A stretch of DNA of 64,000 nt from Sporosarcina obsidiansis (GTDB lineage Bacteria; Bacillota; Bacilli; Bacillales_A; Planococcaceae): positions 62,001-126,000 of the forward strand of contig NZ_WHVW01000007.1 of assembly GCF_009651005.1 (NCBI RefSeq), in the 5' to 3' direction. Below the pieces are notes generated by a model, which was not told the origin of the DNA, ran no database searches, and saw nothing but the letters and a program-made list of their open reading frames with translations. Positions 8,105 through 16,053 of the stretch are shown piece by piece. How positions within the stretch are numbered: position 1 is the first letter of the stretch; the number at the start of each line of letters is the position of its first letter. The position numbers were made by a program, and so were the translations under genes.

Positions 8105-10210
8105 CTAGTTCCCTATATATTCTTTCCATTTCTGTTTCCAGTTTTCTATTTCATGCTTTATCTCTTTCTTCACTTTTTCTTTCTTTTCTCTCTTTTTCCG
8201 TTCTTTCTCTTCTTTTTTCTCCTGTTTTCTTTTCTCTTTTTCTTTCATACGTTCTTTTTTACTCAACTTTTCTTTCTGTTTCTCCAGTGCTTCTATATTT
8301 TTCCCGATTAGTGGTAAATCAAATTTCTTTGTTGGCAGCTCACTCATTGTTCTGGATAGGACTTGCGCAAAAATGGGGGGCGCCGTGAAACTGCTGGTTG
8401 ATGTTAAATAATGTTCTGAATCCGTTTGATCATAGCCGAGCCAAACCGCACCTACGATGTCTGGAGTATAGCCGACGAACCAATGATCCTTTGAGCCATC
8501 CACTTCTGAAAATGGCAGTTGGTTGGTGCCTGTTTTTCCCGCCACTTCAATACCTGACATTTGGGCTTTCTTCGCTGTACCTTCTACTACAGCACCTTGC
8601 AGCATATAGGTCATTTGCTGAGCAACTTCCGGTTTTGTTACTTCTACAGACTTTTCACGCCACTTACCAAGGACTTTCCCTTCAGAATTTTTTATTTCTG
8701 TAATCGCATGTGCATCCACCATCACACCATCATTCGCAAACGCAGAAAAAGCTTGAGCCATTCGCAAAGGTGAAGTACCTTTGTCCAATCCTCCTAAGGC
8801 GAGACCAAGCGTATGATCGTTTTCTTCCAATGAAATACCGAACCGTTCAACAGCGCGCACCCCATTTTTTATTCCGATCTGATCCAAAAGCCAGACTGGA
8901 GGGATGTTATACGAGTGCGCAAGTGCATCGTACATTGTCACTTGCCCTCTATTTTTCTGATCGAAATTTTTCGGAGAATAGCCGTCAATGTTTATTGGTT
9001 CATCGAGAAGCAAATCCGACATACGATAACCTTTCTCTAGCGCCGGAGTATAGACGGCAAGCGGCTTCAACGCCGAACCAGGTTGCCGGATGAGTTCAGT
9101 CGCATTATTAAAGCGTCCATACGTATACTTCCCTCTGCCCCCAACCAATGCCGAAATCCCGCCTGTTTTAGGATTCAAGAAAACAGAGGCACTTTGGATG
9201 AGTTGATCGGGCGTACTTTCAGGAAAATACCGATCATCCTTATACACTTCCTCCAAAGCATTTTGGATGACGGGATTTATTTCCGTGTAAATATGTAATC
9301 CGCCATACAGCACTTCGTTTTTTGTAAGATGGTACGAGTTAACCGCTTCTTCAATCACATGGTCAATATAATAAGGATATTTCCCTTTATAATTTGGCTT
9401 TGTGGAATCAGCTAATACAACTTCTTGTCCGACTGCTTCATCATACTCCGCTTGACTAATATACTTTTCATTTTTCATTAATGATAAAACAACGTTGCGC
9501 CGTTTCACCGACTTTTCCATATTCTTAGCAGGAGATAAATGGGAAGGTACTTTAATTAATCCTGCGATTGTCGCACACTCGCTTAACGATAACTCGCTTA
9601 CATCTTTACCAAAATAGATCTGCGCAGCACGTTGAACACCCCACGCACCATCACCAAAATAGATTTGATTAAGATAATGCTCCAAAATATCATCTTTTGA
9701 ATACGTTCTCTCAATCTTCTTTGCAATGAGTAATTCTTTAAACTTCCGGGAATATGTGCGCTCCTGCGTTAAAAACACATTCTTGGTAAGCTGTTGAGTA
9801 ATTGTACTGCCGCCTGCAACAACCTCACCTTTGAACAGGTTTTGGAATAATGCGCGCCCAACCCCGAAATAATTTATCCCATGATGTTTGTAAAATTGTT
9901 GGTCCTCAACTGAGATGACTGCTTCAATTAACTCATTTGGGATATGGTCTAGGGAGACACCTTCAATTTTTGAATTGGAAATTTCACTTACGACTTTTCC
10001 GTTTTGATCGTAAACAAACGTCGGTCTCGGCACAGGCTCTTCTAATTTACTCACATCACTCAATGAAATGAATAAATTTATTATGATCAAACCACAAATA
10101 GCCGCAATGAGCATTCCGAGGAATACGATGCGAATTGGTTTTTTAAAGTTTAATCGTTTCTTATCGGCATGATTCTTTTTCTGTTGTTGCTTATATTCCG
10201 TTCTTCTCAT
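8105..10210 (-). CDS. Class A penicillin-binding protein (bifunctional transglycosylase/transpeptidase)
   Basis: A 701-residue membrane-anchored murein synthase. It has a short basic cytoplasmic tail and a membrane helix at about 28-50 (IVFLGMLIAAICGLIIINLF). A GT51 glycosyltransferase domain follows, with the EDQQFYKHHG motif near 102 and GGSTITQQLTKN near 133-143. The transpeptidase domain has SALK (Ser379), SYN (433-435) and KTGT (559-562). It polymerises lipid II and cross-links peptides at the outer membrane face. The C-terminal ~55 residues are almost entirely Lys, Glu and Arg, a charged tail not needed for catalysis. It is transcribed alone, next to a tmRNA-end copy. All catalytic motifs are present. 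Confidence 0.93.
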   Translation of the reverse strand: MRRTEYKQQQKKNHADKKRLNFKKPIRIVFLGMLIAAICGLIIINLFISLSDVSKLEEPVPRPTFVYDQNGKVVSEISNSKIEGVSLDHIPNELIEAVISVEDQQFYKHHGINYFGVGRALFQNLFKGEVVAGGSTITQQLTKNVFLTQERTYSRKFKELLIAKKIERTYSKDDILEHYLNQIYFGDGAWGVQRAAQIYFGKDVSELSLSECATIAGLIKVPSHLSPAKNMEKSVKRRNVVLSLMKNEKYISQAEYDEAVGQEVVLADSTKPNYKGKYPYYIDHVIEEAVNSYHLTKNEVLYGGLHIYTEINPVIQNALEEVYKDDRYFPESTPDQLIQSASVFLNPKTGGISALVGGRGKYTYGRFNNATELIRQPGSALKPLAVYTPALEKGYRMSDLLLDEPINIDGYSPKNFDQKNRGQVTMYDALAHSYNIPPVWLLDQIGIKNGVRAVERFGISLEENDHTLGLALGGLDKGTSPLRMAQAFSAFANDGVMVDAHAITEIKNSEGKVLGKWREKSVEVTKPEVAQQMTYMLQGAVVEGTAKKAQMSGIEVAGKTGTNQLPFSEVDGSKDHWFVGYTPDIVGAVWLGYDQTDSEHYLTSTSSFTAPPIFAQVLSRTMSELPTKKFDLPLIGKNIEALEKQKEKLSKKERMKEKEKRKQEKKEEKERKKREKKEKVKKEIKHEIENWKQKWKEYIGN

Positions 10211-10240
10211 ACAAATTCCACCTTCATCATTGCCTTCGAC

Positions 10241-10335
10241 CTTTCAAAGTTTAGCATATTGAAAAGAAGTAACCTGCTTGCTAACAGCAGGAAAATTACA
10301 GCATGTAGTTGACGATGTTTCTGTATGAAAGTTGC
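10241..10335. repeat. ~95 bp dispersed repeat with covarying hairpin, copy 1
   Basis: It aligns over its whole length with 15171-15268: shared TTCAAAGTTT, ATTGAAAAGAAGTAACCTGC, GCATGTAGTT and ACGATG. Inside is a small stem, CCTGCT with AGCAGG. In the other copy the arms are CCTGCA with TGCAGG, so the closing base pair changed on both sides. It lies upstream of the PBP gene. Confidence 0.75.
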
Positions 10336-10355
10336 ATGTGGCGGGTACTCAAAGC

Positions 10356-10455
10356 CGTGCCTGTGTGAAAAACAAACGTGAAAGTTCACTTATTCATGAT
10401 TGTTGAAACTTTCGCGAATGTTAAAAAAAACACGATTGTTTCGCGCACAGGCACC
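10356..10455. repeat. ~100 bp palindromic repeat with GTGCCTGTG ends
   Basis: The ends GTGCCTGTG and CACAGGCAC are inverted. The left third (AAACAAACGTGAAAGTT) matches the reverse complement of the shorter element at 11156-11202, and the right arm TTTCGCGCACAGG matches it again. It lies in the gap between the UspA and PBP genes, together with the preceding repeat. Confidence 0.6.
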
Positions 10456-10480
10456 ACCAACTCCACTACTCTCTAAATGA

Positions 10481-10507
10481 AAAAATCCCCCGCTGCATGC
10501 GGAGGAT
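10481..10507 (-). terminator. Terminator of the UspA gene
   Basis: On the minus strand ATCCTCCGC, loop ATGCA, then GCGGGGGAT and a run of T. The stem is nine pairs with one mismatch, starting five bases beyond the UspA stop codon. Confidence 0.75.
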
Positions 10508-10511
10508 CTGC

Positions 10512-10916
10512 TTATTTAATAACTGTCACTGGACATTTTGCTTCCTTGATCACTTTATGGCTGACACTTCCGAGCATCATTTCCTGCACGGCATTCAGTC
10601 CGCGGCTTCCAATAACTAAGTGATCCAGTGAAGTTGAATCCGCGTACTGAACAATTTTCTGCGCCGGATCCCCTTCAAAAATGACCAGTTCTGTGTTAGC
10701 ATGTGCCTGCCGAGCGAGCTCCATCGCCGGCTGAGTTACGCGCTGCCTAATCGTTTCCGTATCTTCCTTGCTCATGCGCTCATCATTCGCGGTGTTAAAA
10801 TCCACTACATAGATCATTTTCAATTCGGACTCCGTATACAGCCCCGCTGTCTTTATTGCATGCTCCACTGCCCGCAACGCATTTTGTGATCCGTCGATCG
10901 CTACACCAATCTTCAT
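10512..10916 (-). CDS. Universal stress protein, UspA family
   Basis: A single Usp domain of 134 residues. MKIGVAIDGSQNALRAVEHA opens the first strand and helix. The nucleotide-binding signature is present near the end as VIGSRGLNAVQEMMLGSVSHKVI, matching G-2x-G-9x-G(S/T), so ATP binding is likely. Usp proteins are cytoplasmic and support survival in stress and starvation. It is monocistronic with its own hairpin terminator. Start ATG has AGGAGGATAACGA upstream. Confidence 0.93.
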   Translation of the reverse strand: MKIGVAIDGSQNALRAVEHAIKTAGLYTESELKMIYVVDFNTANDERMSKEDTETIRQRVTQPAMELARQAHANTELVIFEGDPAQKIVQYADSTSLDHLVIGSRGLNAVQEMMLGSVSHKVIKEAKCPVTVIK

Positions 10917-11010
10917 TCGTTATCCTCCTCACATCGCTCTTTCTATTAGTATGGACAGAAATGAAGAGATTTGCAATGGTGCGGTATTATCACTCTCTAT
11001 AATTATTACA

Positions 11011-11070
11011 GGTACCAGGTCCCGACATAATTCTGAATTGTTCTTGAGTTGTATGAGGACCTGGTACCTT
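11011..11070 (+). repeat. GGTACC-family repeat, reference-quality copy
   Basis: Perfect 12 bp terminal inverted repeat: GGTACCAGGTCC at the left and GGACCTGGTACC at the right, with an AT-rich ~35 bp centre (AATTCTGAATTGTTCTTGAG). The inner CATA and TATG can extend the stem. It lies upstream of the UspA gene. Confidence 0.9.
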
Positions 11071-11155
11071 GAAATAAGAGACTCAATAGGTAAAAGTGGT
11101 GGAGATATGGTAATGGTCACTTTATATCTGCATGACTAGCTTACTATGTAAGATA

Positions 11156-11202
11156 GGTACCTGTGCGCGAAACTTTCATGTTTGTTTCTAGCACAGGTAC
11201 CT
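11156..11202. repeat. 47 bp palindromic repeat with GGTACCTGTGC ends
   Basis: Outer inverted repeats GGTACCTGTGC and GCACAGGTACC. The centre CGAAACTTTCATGTTTGTTTC is shared, in reverse complement, with the element at 10356. It lies downstream of the S-layer gene and may also act as a hairpin terminator. Confidence 0.7.
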
Positions 11203-11243
11203 TCACATAAAATCAGTCATATCCATTGCACCGATCGTGCCCG

Positions 11244-12764
11244 TTACATATCGGGATTTATGTCAAAAATAGAGAGTACAGATACATTCACTATGCCATG
11301 CATTTCTTTTACCTGGATCGTTCTTCCTCTATCTATGCCTGACACGGCGTCACCCGGCTGGCCAAGCATCCAGTAGACGCCATTTTCAAATTCCATATCA
11401 ATTGTGCCTACGCTTTTCGCTGTAATATGGAATATTCCCGTACCCGGCTCCCGCTCTACCGTTGCTATAGCTTCGGCGTTTTCAGTGAGTATCGTGTGCT
11501 TCCCTATATTATTTGCGGCTTTTTTGTCATAAGTATAATATCCATCGTACGACGCCGCTACATCATACGTAAGCGAAGGCTGTTCTTGCAACACCTCAGT
11601 GTCATAATAAAATGACCCATTTTTCGGTATCTTTGCCTCGATTGCGAACCGCACATCTTTTCCATTCGCAAAACGCACAGTCGCAATGTAGTCACCTGGC
11701 TTGTCGATCACGATATACTTTCGGGTAGGGTATTGGTACGTCCCGAATGTAGCATCATCTGACACCAATGCACCGTCCACTGTATAAATGCTGACACTAG
11801 TAATCTTTTCCGCTGTAGGCATGTCGAAGATCGCTGCAGTCGGCAAATAATCATTCGTTTTCTCAAGCGTCAGTCGCAATTCTCCATTCACTTTTTTCAC
11901 TTGTACGTAATACTTTTTAATTTCTTGCTGCGAGCCTTTCCATCCGTGTAAAGCGAGAGTGCCCTTTCCTTCTTTCAGTGGAATCAATTGAACCCGCCCG
12001 TCTGTTGATGGATCTTTTCCATACGTGTAGATTGCTTGAAACAACTCATTTTTATTATCAAGATCCTGATAGATGCCACCCCATTCTGAATGAACACTTA
12101 TCCTATCGAACCCTAGTTCATCCGCCCGCACCGTAACCATTACCGGTTTCGATTTCTCGGTTTTCGTCAATAACACAGCTGCTTGGCTGCGCGTGATCTG
12201 CGCATTGATGCTGAATCTGTCAGGAGACGTACCCGAAGTAATTCCAAGACGGTACAGGATGAGAACATTCGTACCATGCGATTGATATTCCACGACATCC
12301 TTGAACGGATTTTTCGTATCGTAGAAATTATATCGCGGCAAATCGAATGCTTTCACGATGATCGAAGCAAACTGCCCCCGTTTCACCGGATCATTCGGAC
12401 CGTAACGGCCGTCTTGATAGCCACCGATCACATTCGCTTCAGCCAGCGCTGCAATCGCCGGGTAATGGCCATTTTTCGTTGAGACATCTGTAAACCCGGG
12501 ATTTTTGACGTTCGTCGTATCCAATTTTAGCATCTTCGCAATAATGGAAGCGGCCTGCCCTCTCGTAATCGGATTCCCTGGCTTGAACGTACCATCCGGA
12601 TAACCGCCAATAATATCGCATGCCGCCAAGTCGTTCACCGCTTTCGCGTATGGCTGCTTCGGCGAAACATCCTTGAACGGCTGACTGCTTGCCGCTCCCG
12701 CCGATAAAGGCAGACCACAAGCCAACACAATTGCACTCAGTAGCGCCATCATCATCTTTTTCAT
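11244..12764 (-). CDS. S-layer-homology (SLH) domain surface protein (506 aa)
   Basis: The start at 12764 gives MKKMMMALLSAIVLACGLPL ending AGA-ASS, a Sec signal peptide, with GGAAGGAAG upstream. Three SLH motifs follow: FKDVSPKQPYAKAVNDLAAC with GGYPDGTFKPGNPITRGQAA; then FTDVSTKNGHYPAIAALAEA; then FKDVVEYQSHGTNVLILYRL with GITSGTSPDRFSINAQITRS. SLH motifs bind pyruvylated wall polymer, so the protein sits on the cell surface. The C-terminal ~300 residues look beta-rich and have no recognised catalytic motif. A second SLH gene follows upstream in the same orientation, separated by a strong terminator. Confidence 0.9.
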   Translation of the reverse strand: MKKMMMALLSAIVLACGLPLSAGAASSQPFKDVSPKQPYAKAVNDLAACDIIGGYPDGTFKPGNPITRGQAASIIAKMLKLDTTNVKNPGFTDVSTKNGHYPAIAALAEANVIGGYQDGRYGPNDPVKRGQFASIIVKAFDLPRYNFYDTKNPFKDVVEYQSHGTNVLILYRLGITSGTSPDRFSINAQITRSQAAVLLTKTEKSKPVMVTVRADELGFDRISVHSEWGGIYQDLDNKNELFQAIYTYGKDPSTDGRVQLIPLKEGKGTLALHGWKGSQQEIKKYYVQVKKVNGELRLTLEKTNDYLPTAAIFDMPTAEKITSVSIYTVDGALVSDDATFGTYQYPTRKYIVIDKPGDYIATVRFANGKDVRFAIEAKIPKNGSFYYDTEVLQEQPSLTYDVAASYDGYYTYDKKAANNIGKHTILTENAEAIATVEREPGTGIFHITAKSVGTIDMEFENGVYWMLGQPGDAVSGIDRGRTIQVKEMHGIVNVSVLSIFDINPDM

Positions 12765-12856
12765 TTCATATCTTCCTTCCTGTCTATGTAACACCGTACA
12801 GACGCAGGAATCCGGAAATAGTTTCAAAGATTTTATTGTAGTTTTGATTAATTACA

Positions 12857-12914
12857 GGTACCAGGTCCAGACGTAATTCTGAATTGTTCCTAAGTTGTGT
12901 GAGGACTTGGTAGC
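12857..12914 (+). repeat. GGTACC-family repeat copy
   Basis: GGTACCAGGTCCAGACG, core AATTCTGAATTGTTCCTAAG, and right end GAGGACTTGGTAGCC with two changes from the perfect palindrome. It lies between the two SLH genes, next to the large terminator hairpin. Confidence 0.85.
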
Positions 12915-12921
12915 CTACACT

Positions 12922-12979
12922 AAACTACAAAAGAACGAATCCCCAGGATCATTCCTTAGGATTCGTTCTTTTGTAGTTT
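12922..12979. terminator. Large perfect hairpin between SLH genes
   Basis: A 21 bp perfect inverted repeat: the left arm 12922-12942 contains AAACTACAAAAGAACGAATC and the right arm is 12959-12979, with a 16-base loop. It sits downstream of the SLH gene at 13039 and is probably its terminator; the A/T flanks work in both directions. Confidence 0.85.
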
Positions 12980-13038
12980 ACTGAGTTTTGCCCCAGCCTC
13001 ACTTCGTAGTGCAGACTTTCTTTAATGGATTTTTACTG

Positions 13039-13986
13039 TTATTCGATTTTTGCAATATGTCGCAGAACTTTGAATAGTTCTGCTTGTTCTTCAGCAGTCA
13101 ATGGATTTTTACTAACCATGTGGTAGTTTAACTTATCTTCATCAATGTAATAAATTCCACTGTAACCTATACCTTTATCAATACTAAAGACTAAAGAGTT
13201 ATCAAATTTTTGATGAGCTACGTCAACGATTTTAACATTATTAGGAAGGACTGCAGTGTAGTTGTAGGTAGTGTAATATTGATCGTTTTTCAAGACCTTC
13301 ATTTTAGTAGGAAAATTAGAATTTGAAGCAGGTGGAGTTGGCTGAAGTGGCTTAGAAGGTTTTACAGCATTTTCAGGATAGAGTGAGCGGAAGAGAAATG
13401 CAGCATATTGTGCACGGGTCACACGATCGTTTGGCAAGAATTTACCATTATCACCAGCAGTAATTCCGTTAGAATAAAGAGTTGCTACATAATCCTTGTA
13501 CCAATGACTTTCGTTAATGTCATCGAATATAAATCCTTTTTCAATTTTCAGGTTAAATGCATTTACAAGAACCTTCGACATTTGAGCTCGTGTTAGATGA
13601 TCAGCAGCTCCGAATGTTCCATTTGAATTCCCGTCAAAGATTCCAGCCTTGTAAACAGCTTGAACATTTTCATAATGCGGGCTTGTTTTTGGAACATCTT
13701 TGAATTCTTTTCCTTCTCGAACTGGCTTCAAGTCAAGTGAGCGATTCAATAGTGCAGCAACCTGGACCCGTGAGATTGCTTGTGAAGGTCTGAATGTGTT
13801 ATCTGGGTAACCGGAGATAATTCCTTCGTCTCGCATTTGCATAATTTCAGTATACATTCCCTGTTCTGGCGAGACGTCTTTAAAGTCAACTTTTCTAACC
13901 TCGTTAGCATGAGCAGGCATAGTGGAAATTGCGACAACGGCTGCGATAGAAAGTGATAACGATGCAATAAACATTTTTTTCGACAT
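13039..13986 (-). CDS. S-layer-homology domain protein (315 aa)
   Basis: The start at 13986 (GAAAGGGG upstream) gives a signal peptide, MSKKMFIASLSLSIAAVVAI, ending near AHA. Three SLH motifs follow: VDFKDVSPEQGMYTEIMQMR with SGYPDNTFRPSQAISRVQVA; FKDVPKTSPHYENVQAVYKA with FDGNSNGTFGAADHLTRAQM; and FDDINESHWYKDYVATLYSN with NGKFLPNDRVTRAQYAAFLF. A proline-rich linker leads to a short C-terminal domain of about 90 residues with no known motif. It is predicted to be anchored to the cell wall polymer. The gene is intact. Confidence 0.9.
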   Translation of the reverse strand: MSKKMFIASLSLSIAAVVAISTMPAHANEVRKVDFKDVSPEQGMYTEIMQMRDEGIISGYPDNTFRPSQAISRVQVAALLNRSLDLKPVREGKEFKDVPKTSPHYENVQAVYKAGIFDGNSNGTFGAADHLTRAQMSKVLVNAFNLKIEKGFIFDDINESHWYKDYVATLYSNGITAGDNGKFLPNDRVTRAQYAAFLFRSLYPENAVKPSKPLQPTPPASNSNFPTKMKVLKNDQYYTTYNYTAVLPNNVKIVDVAHQKFDNSLVFSIDKGIGYSGIYYIDEDKLNYHMVSKNPLTAEEQAELFKVLRHIAKIE

Positions 13987-14104
13987 TTTACTGATTCCCC
14001 TTTCGTTCTGCAAGACAATCATAGTATTAACGAATGGAATTGTCTACATGATTTTCCATTACATCATTCATTTTAATCAATGGGTATTCGTTATGTCAGC
14101 CACA

Positions 14105-14550
14105 TCAATCCGCTTCATCTTTATAGTAATAATATACGTCCTCTTTATTCCAGAGAGTATAGTAATTCGGCTGTAAGGAAAGTGCTTCGCTATATTTATC
14201 AATCGCTTCGACATACCGTTCCAGACGTTTTAAAATACTTGCTTTCTTTTAAATCAGCTCCACGTTTCCTGTATCTTTCTGGAGTAAAATCGAAGCCAAC
14301 TCCAAGGCACCCTCAAATTTTCCTGCTTCCATTGATTTCAGGTAACAGGTCCCTATATAATTCTGAATTGTTCCTGAGTTGTATGAGGACCTAGTACCTT
14401 AACTAACTTTGTAATAATAGAAAGGAAAGAATTCACTTTTTTAGCATCTCTTTTTTTCTCAAAATACTCGTCATTCGGTAAAATCTTCATCTTCAATCCA
14501 CTTAAATCTTCATCGTTTTCAGACGCTAGCGAAACAACATCCAGTCTGAT
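14105..14550 (-). pseudogene. TPR-containing protein gene split by a GGTACC-family repeat
   Basis: Minus-strand coding sequence before the repeat reads LDVVSLASENDEDLSGLKMK then KKVNSFLSIITKLV. After the repeat, in the same general frame, it continues LKSMEAGKFEGALELASILL, then ASILKRLERYVEAIDKYSEA and LSLQPNYYTLWNKEDVYYYY, a clear tetratricopeptide pattern. The repeat copy 14341-14400 occupies the middle and brings in a TAG stop; another TAA follows GNVELI. No usable start is seen upstream. I infer that the repeat inserted into, or formed at a break in, a TPR gene. Confidence 0.65.
14341..14400 (+). repeat. GGTACC-family repeat inside the TPR pseudogene
   Basis: GGTAACAGGTCCCTATA, core AATTCTGAATTGTTCCTGAG, right end GAGGACCTAGTACC. 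Both ends differ slightly from perfect. TPR-gene coding sequence abuts it on both sides. Confidence 0.85.
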
Positions 14551-14749
14551 TTTTTAACTGTACTTTAGTTGCAAAAAGTACAGACTAGAAAACTCTTAAC
14601 CAAAATAAACTATGAATAATATCTTCCTGCATTAAGTTAAATACGCTACAATAAATAGAATTAAAAAACTCTTCACCCTTAATATCCCTCAAAACATAGG
14701 AGGGTTGCTCGTTTATAAAATTCTGTTCACGGTAAAGGGAGGTAATCTT

Positions 14750-15016
14750 TTGAGAAAATTATTAATTATTTTACTTGTAGTTTTCTTGTCTGGTTGTGGC
14801 AATACTCTTGTTGTAGAGTTTGCAAGAGTGAATGAAATTAATGAAAATTCTATAACAATAGAAAATGAAGGAGGAGAAATTACAGATATAGAGGTTTCTT
14901 CTGATTATGATTTTACTTTTTTTAAAAATACAGTATACTTTTTCAGATACGAGATTCTACACTCTAATAAAGCTGTTTTAATTAATGTCGAAACTATTGA
15001 AAATCAAAAATTTTAA
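14750..15016 (+). CDS. Small lipoprotein (88 aa)
   Basis: A TTG start with GGGAGGT upstream opens LRKLLIILLVVFLSGCGNTL, a lipoprotein signal with lipobox LSGC. The mature part is short, hydrophilic and strand-rich (ITIENEGGEITDIEVSSDYD). It is predicted to be anchored to the outer face of the membrane. No catalytic motif is present and the function is unknown. It is flanked by gene relics and repeats and has no obvious partner. An upstream ATG at 14705 is in frame but lacks a ribosome site and would spoil the signal peptide. Confidence 0.7.
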   Translation: MRKLLIILLVVFLSGCGNTLVVEFARVNEINENSITIENEGGEITDIEVSSDYDFTFFKNTVYFFRYEILHSNKAVLINVETIENQKF

Positions 15017-15090
15017 AGTTAATCATTTAGGAAGTATGTTTTATAACACGACAAACTTCTTGAGTCATATAAAAAATATGGCTCAAAAAA

Positions 15091-15159
15091 GGGACCAGGT
15101 TCTCACACGACTTGAAAACTATTCTGAATTATATCTGATTTGCTTTGGGACCTGGTACC
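15091..15159 (-). repeat. GGTACC-family repeat, inverted and slightly longer copy
   Basis: Read on the minus strand it starts GGTACCAGGTCCCAAAG and ends ACCTGGTCCC. The plus strand shows GGGACCAGGT and GGGACCTGGTACC. It is the only copy I see in the opposite orientation, and its centre is about eight bases longer than usual. Confidence 0.8.
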
Positions 15160-15170
15160 GTGCGCTAACC

Positions 15171-15268
15171 TCTTCAAAGTTTTGCCTATTGAAAAGAAGT
15201 AACCTGCATACTGGCTGCAGGATAATGTAGCATGTAGTTAACGATGCCTCTGTGCGAAAGTTTCATAT
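15171..15268. repeat. ~95 bp dispersed repeat with covarying hairpin, copy 2
   Basis: It matches 10241-10335 throughout. The internal stem is CCTGCA...TGCAGG, against CCTGCT...AGCAGG in copy 1. It directly follows an inverted GGTACC repeat. The remaining stretch to 15506 shows no gene. Confidence 0.75.
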
Positions 15269-15506
15269 TCTGTTAACCAGTTTATGGAGATACATTGCCA
15301 GATACCGTGTTTTACTGATGATAACCATGGTCGCTCCCCATACAACCAAAAAGGATCTAATTCAATATAAATTAGATCCCTGCATGCGTATATTTTAATT
15401 TAGGTCGTACTGGTTTTCCGCCCAGCAGTTCTAGTAAATTATCGTGTATTGACAAATCTTTGTATCTGTTCATCAATTTAATTAGACACTCATGAATTTG
15501 GCGCAA

Positions 15507-15883
15507 TCAACAATCCGTATCTTCACCCGCGCGCCACATATCAATGGTTTTATGTATAAATTGCTCCAATCCGATCTCTTCCATCTTGATCATCTTTTTC
15601 ACACGAATACAGCCCTCCCCGTAGTTATAGCCTGTTAAAAGGGTTTCAGCGTTCTCTACTTTATCGATAGTTCCTACATAAAGGCTCACATAATTTTTCT
15701 GTGCGTTCAGAGCAAAGATATAGTGATCGTCCTTCCCGTAATTCAACATCTTATAGCGAATCTCCTCGTCCAACTCAGGTGCATACGCCAATATCATTTG
15801 CCGAATCGCAAGCAGCTTCTCTTTCCGCCAATCCTCTTCCAGCATCTCAATATATTCTTCATAGGTTTCGCGTCATATTGCAT
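15507..15883 (-). pseudogene. DUF1801 (YdhG-like) gene with an early frameshift
   Basis: The original start is the ATG at 15883, with AGGAGTGAGA upstream, reading MQYDAK. Then one base is missing in a run of A near 15866; restoring it gives TYEEYIEMLEEDWRKEKLL, the usual DUF1801 beginning. The rest is open to 15507: YKMLNYGKDDHYIFALNAQK, YVSLYVGTIDKVENAE, GCIRVKKMIKMEEIGLEQFI. DUF1801 proteins are small cytoplasmic proteins of unknown biochemistry. An internal ATG at 15845 would give 112 residues lacking the first helix, so residual function is possible. It could also be a sequencing error. Confidence 0.65.
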
Positions 15884-16053
15884 TTGACTATCTCACTCCT
15901 ATCGTATTTATTAAATAGTATCTAATAGTGAAAGATGCCTGTACAAGGATCTATTGTGTTTGTTTAAACTTTCATTACATTCATTAGATTTGCTTTACAT
16001 GTTAACAACTCATTGCGTAGGAGAGGTTAGTGCATAATCTTACTTTCATCTCA

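Noticed and set aside
8087..8311. Plus-strand open frame rich in Phe and Leu opposite the PBP tail
   Set aside because: It is the antisense of the Lys/Glu-rich codons; no ribosome site, and the PBP is clearly coded on the other strand.
14985..15230. Plus-strand frame after the small lipoprotein
   Set aside because: It runs through an inverted GGTACC repeat and the second dispersed repeat; coding is unlikely.
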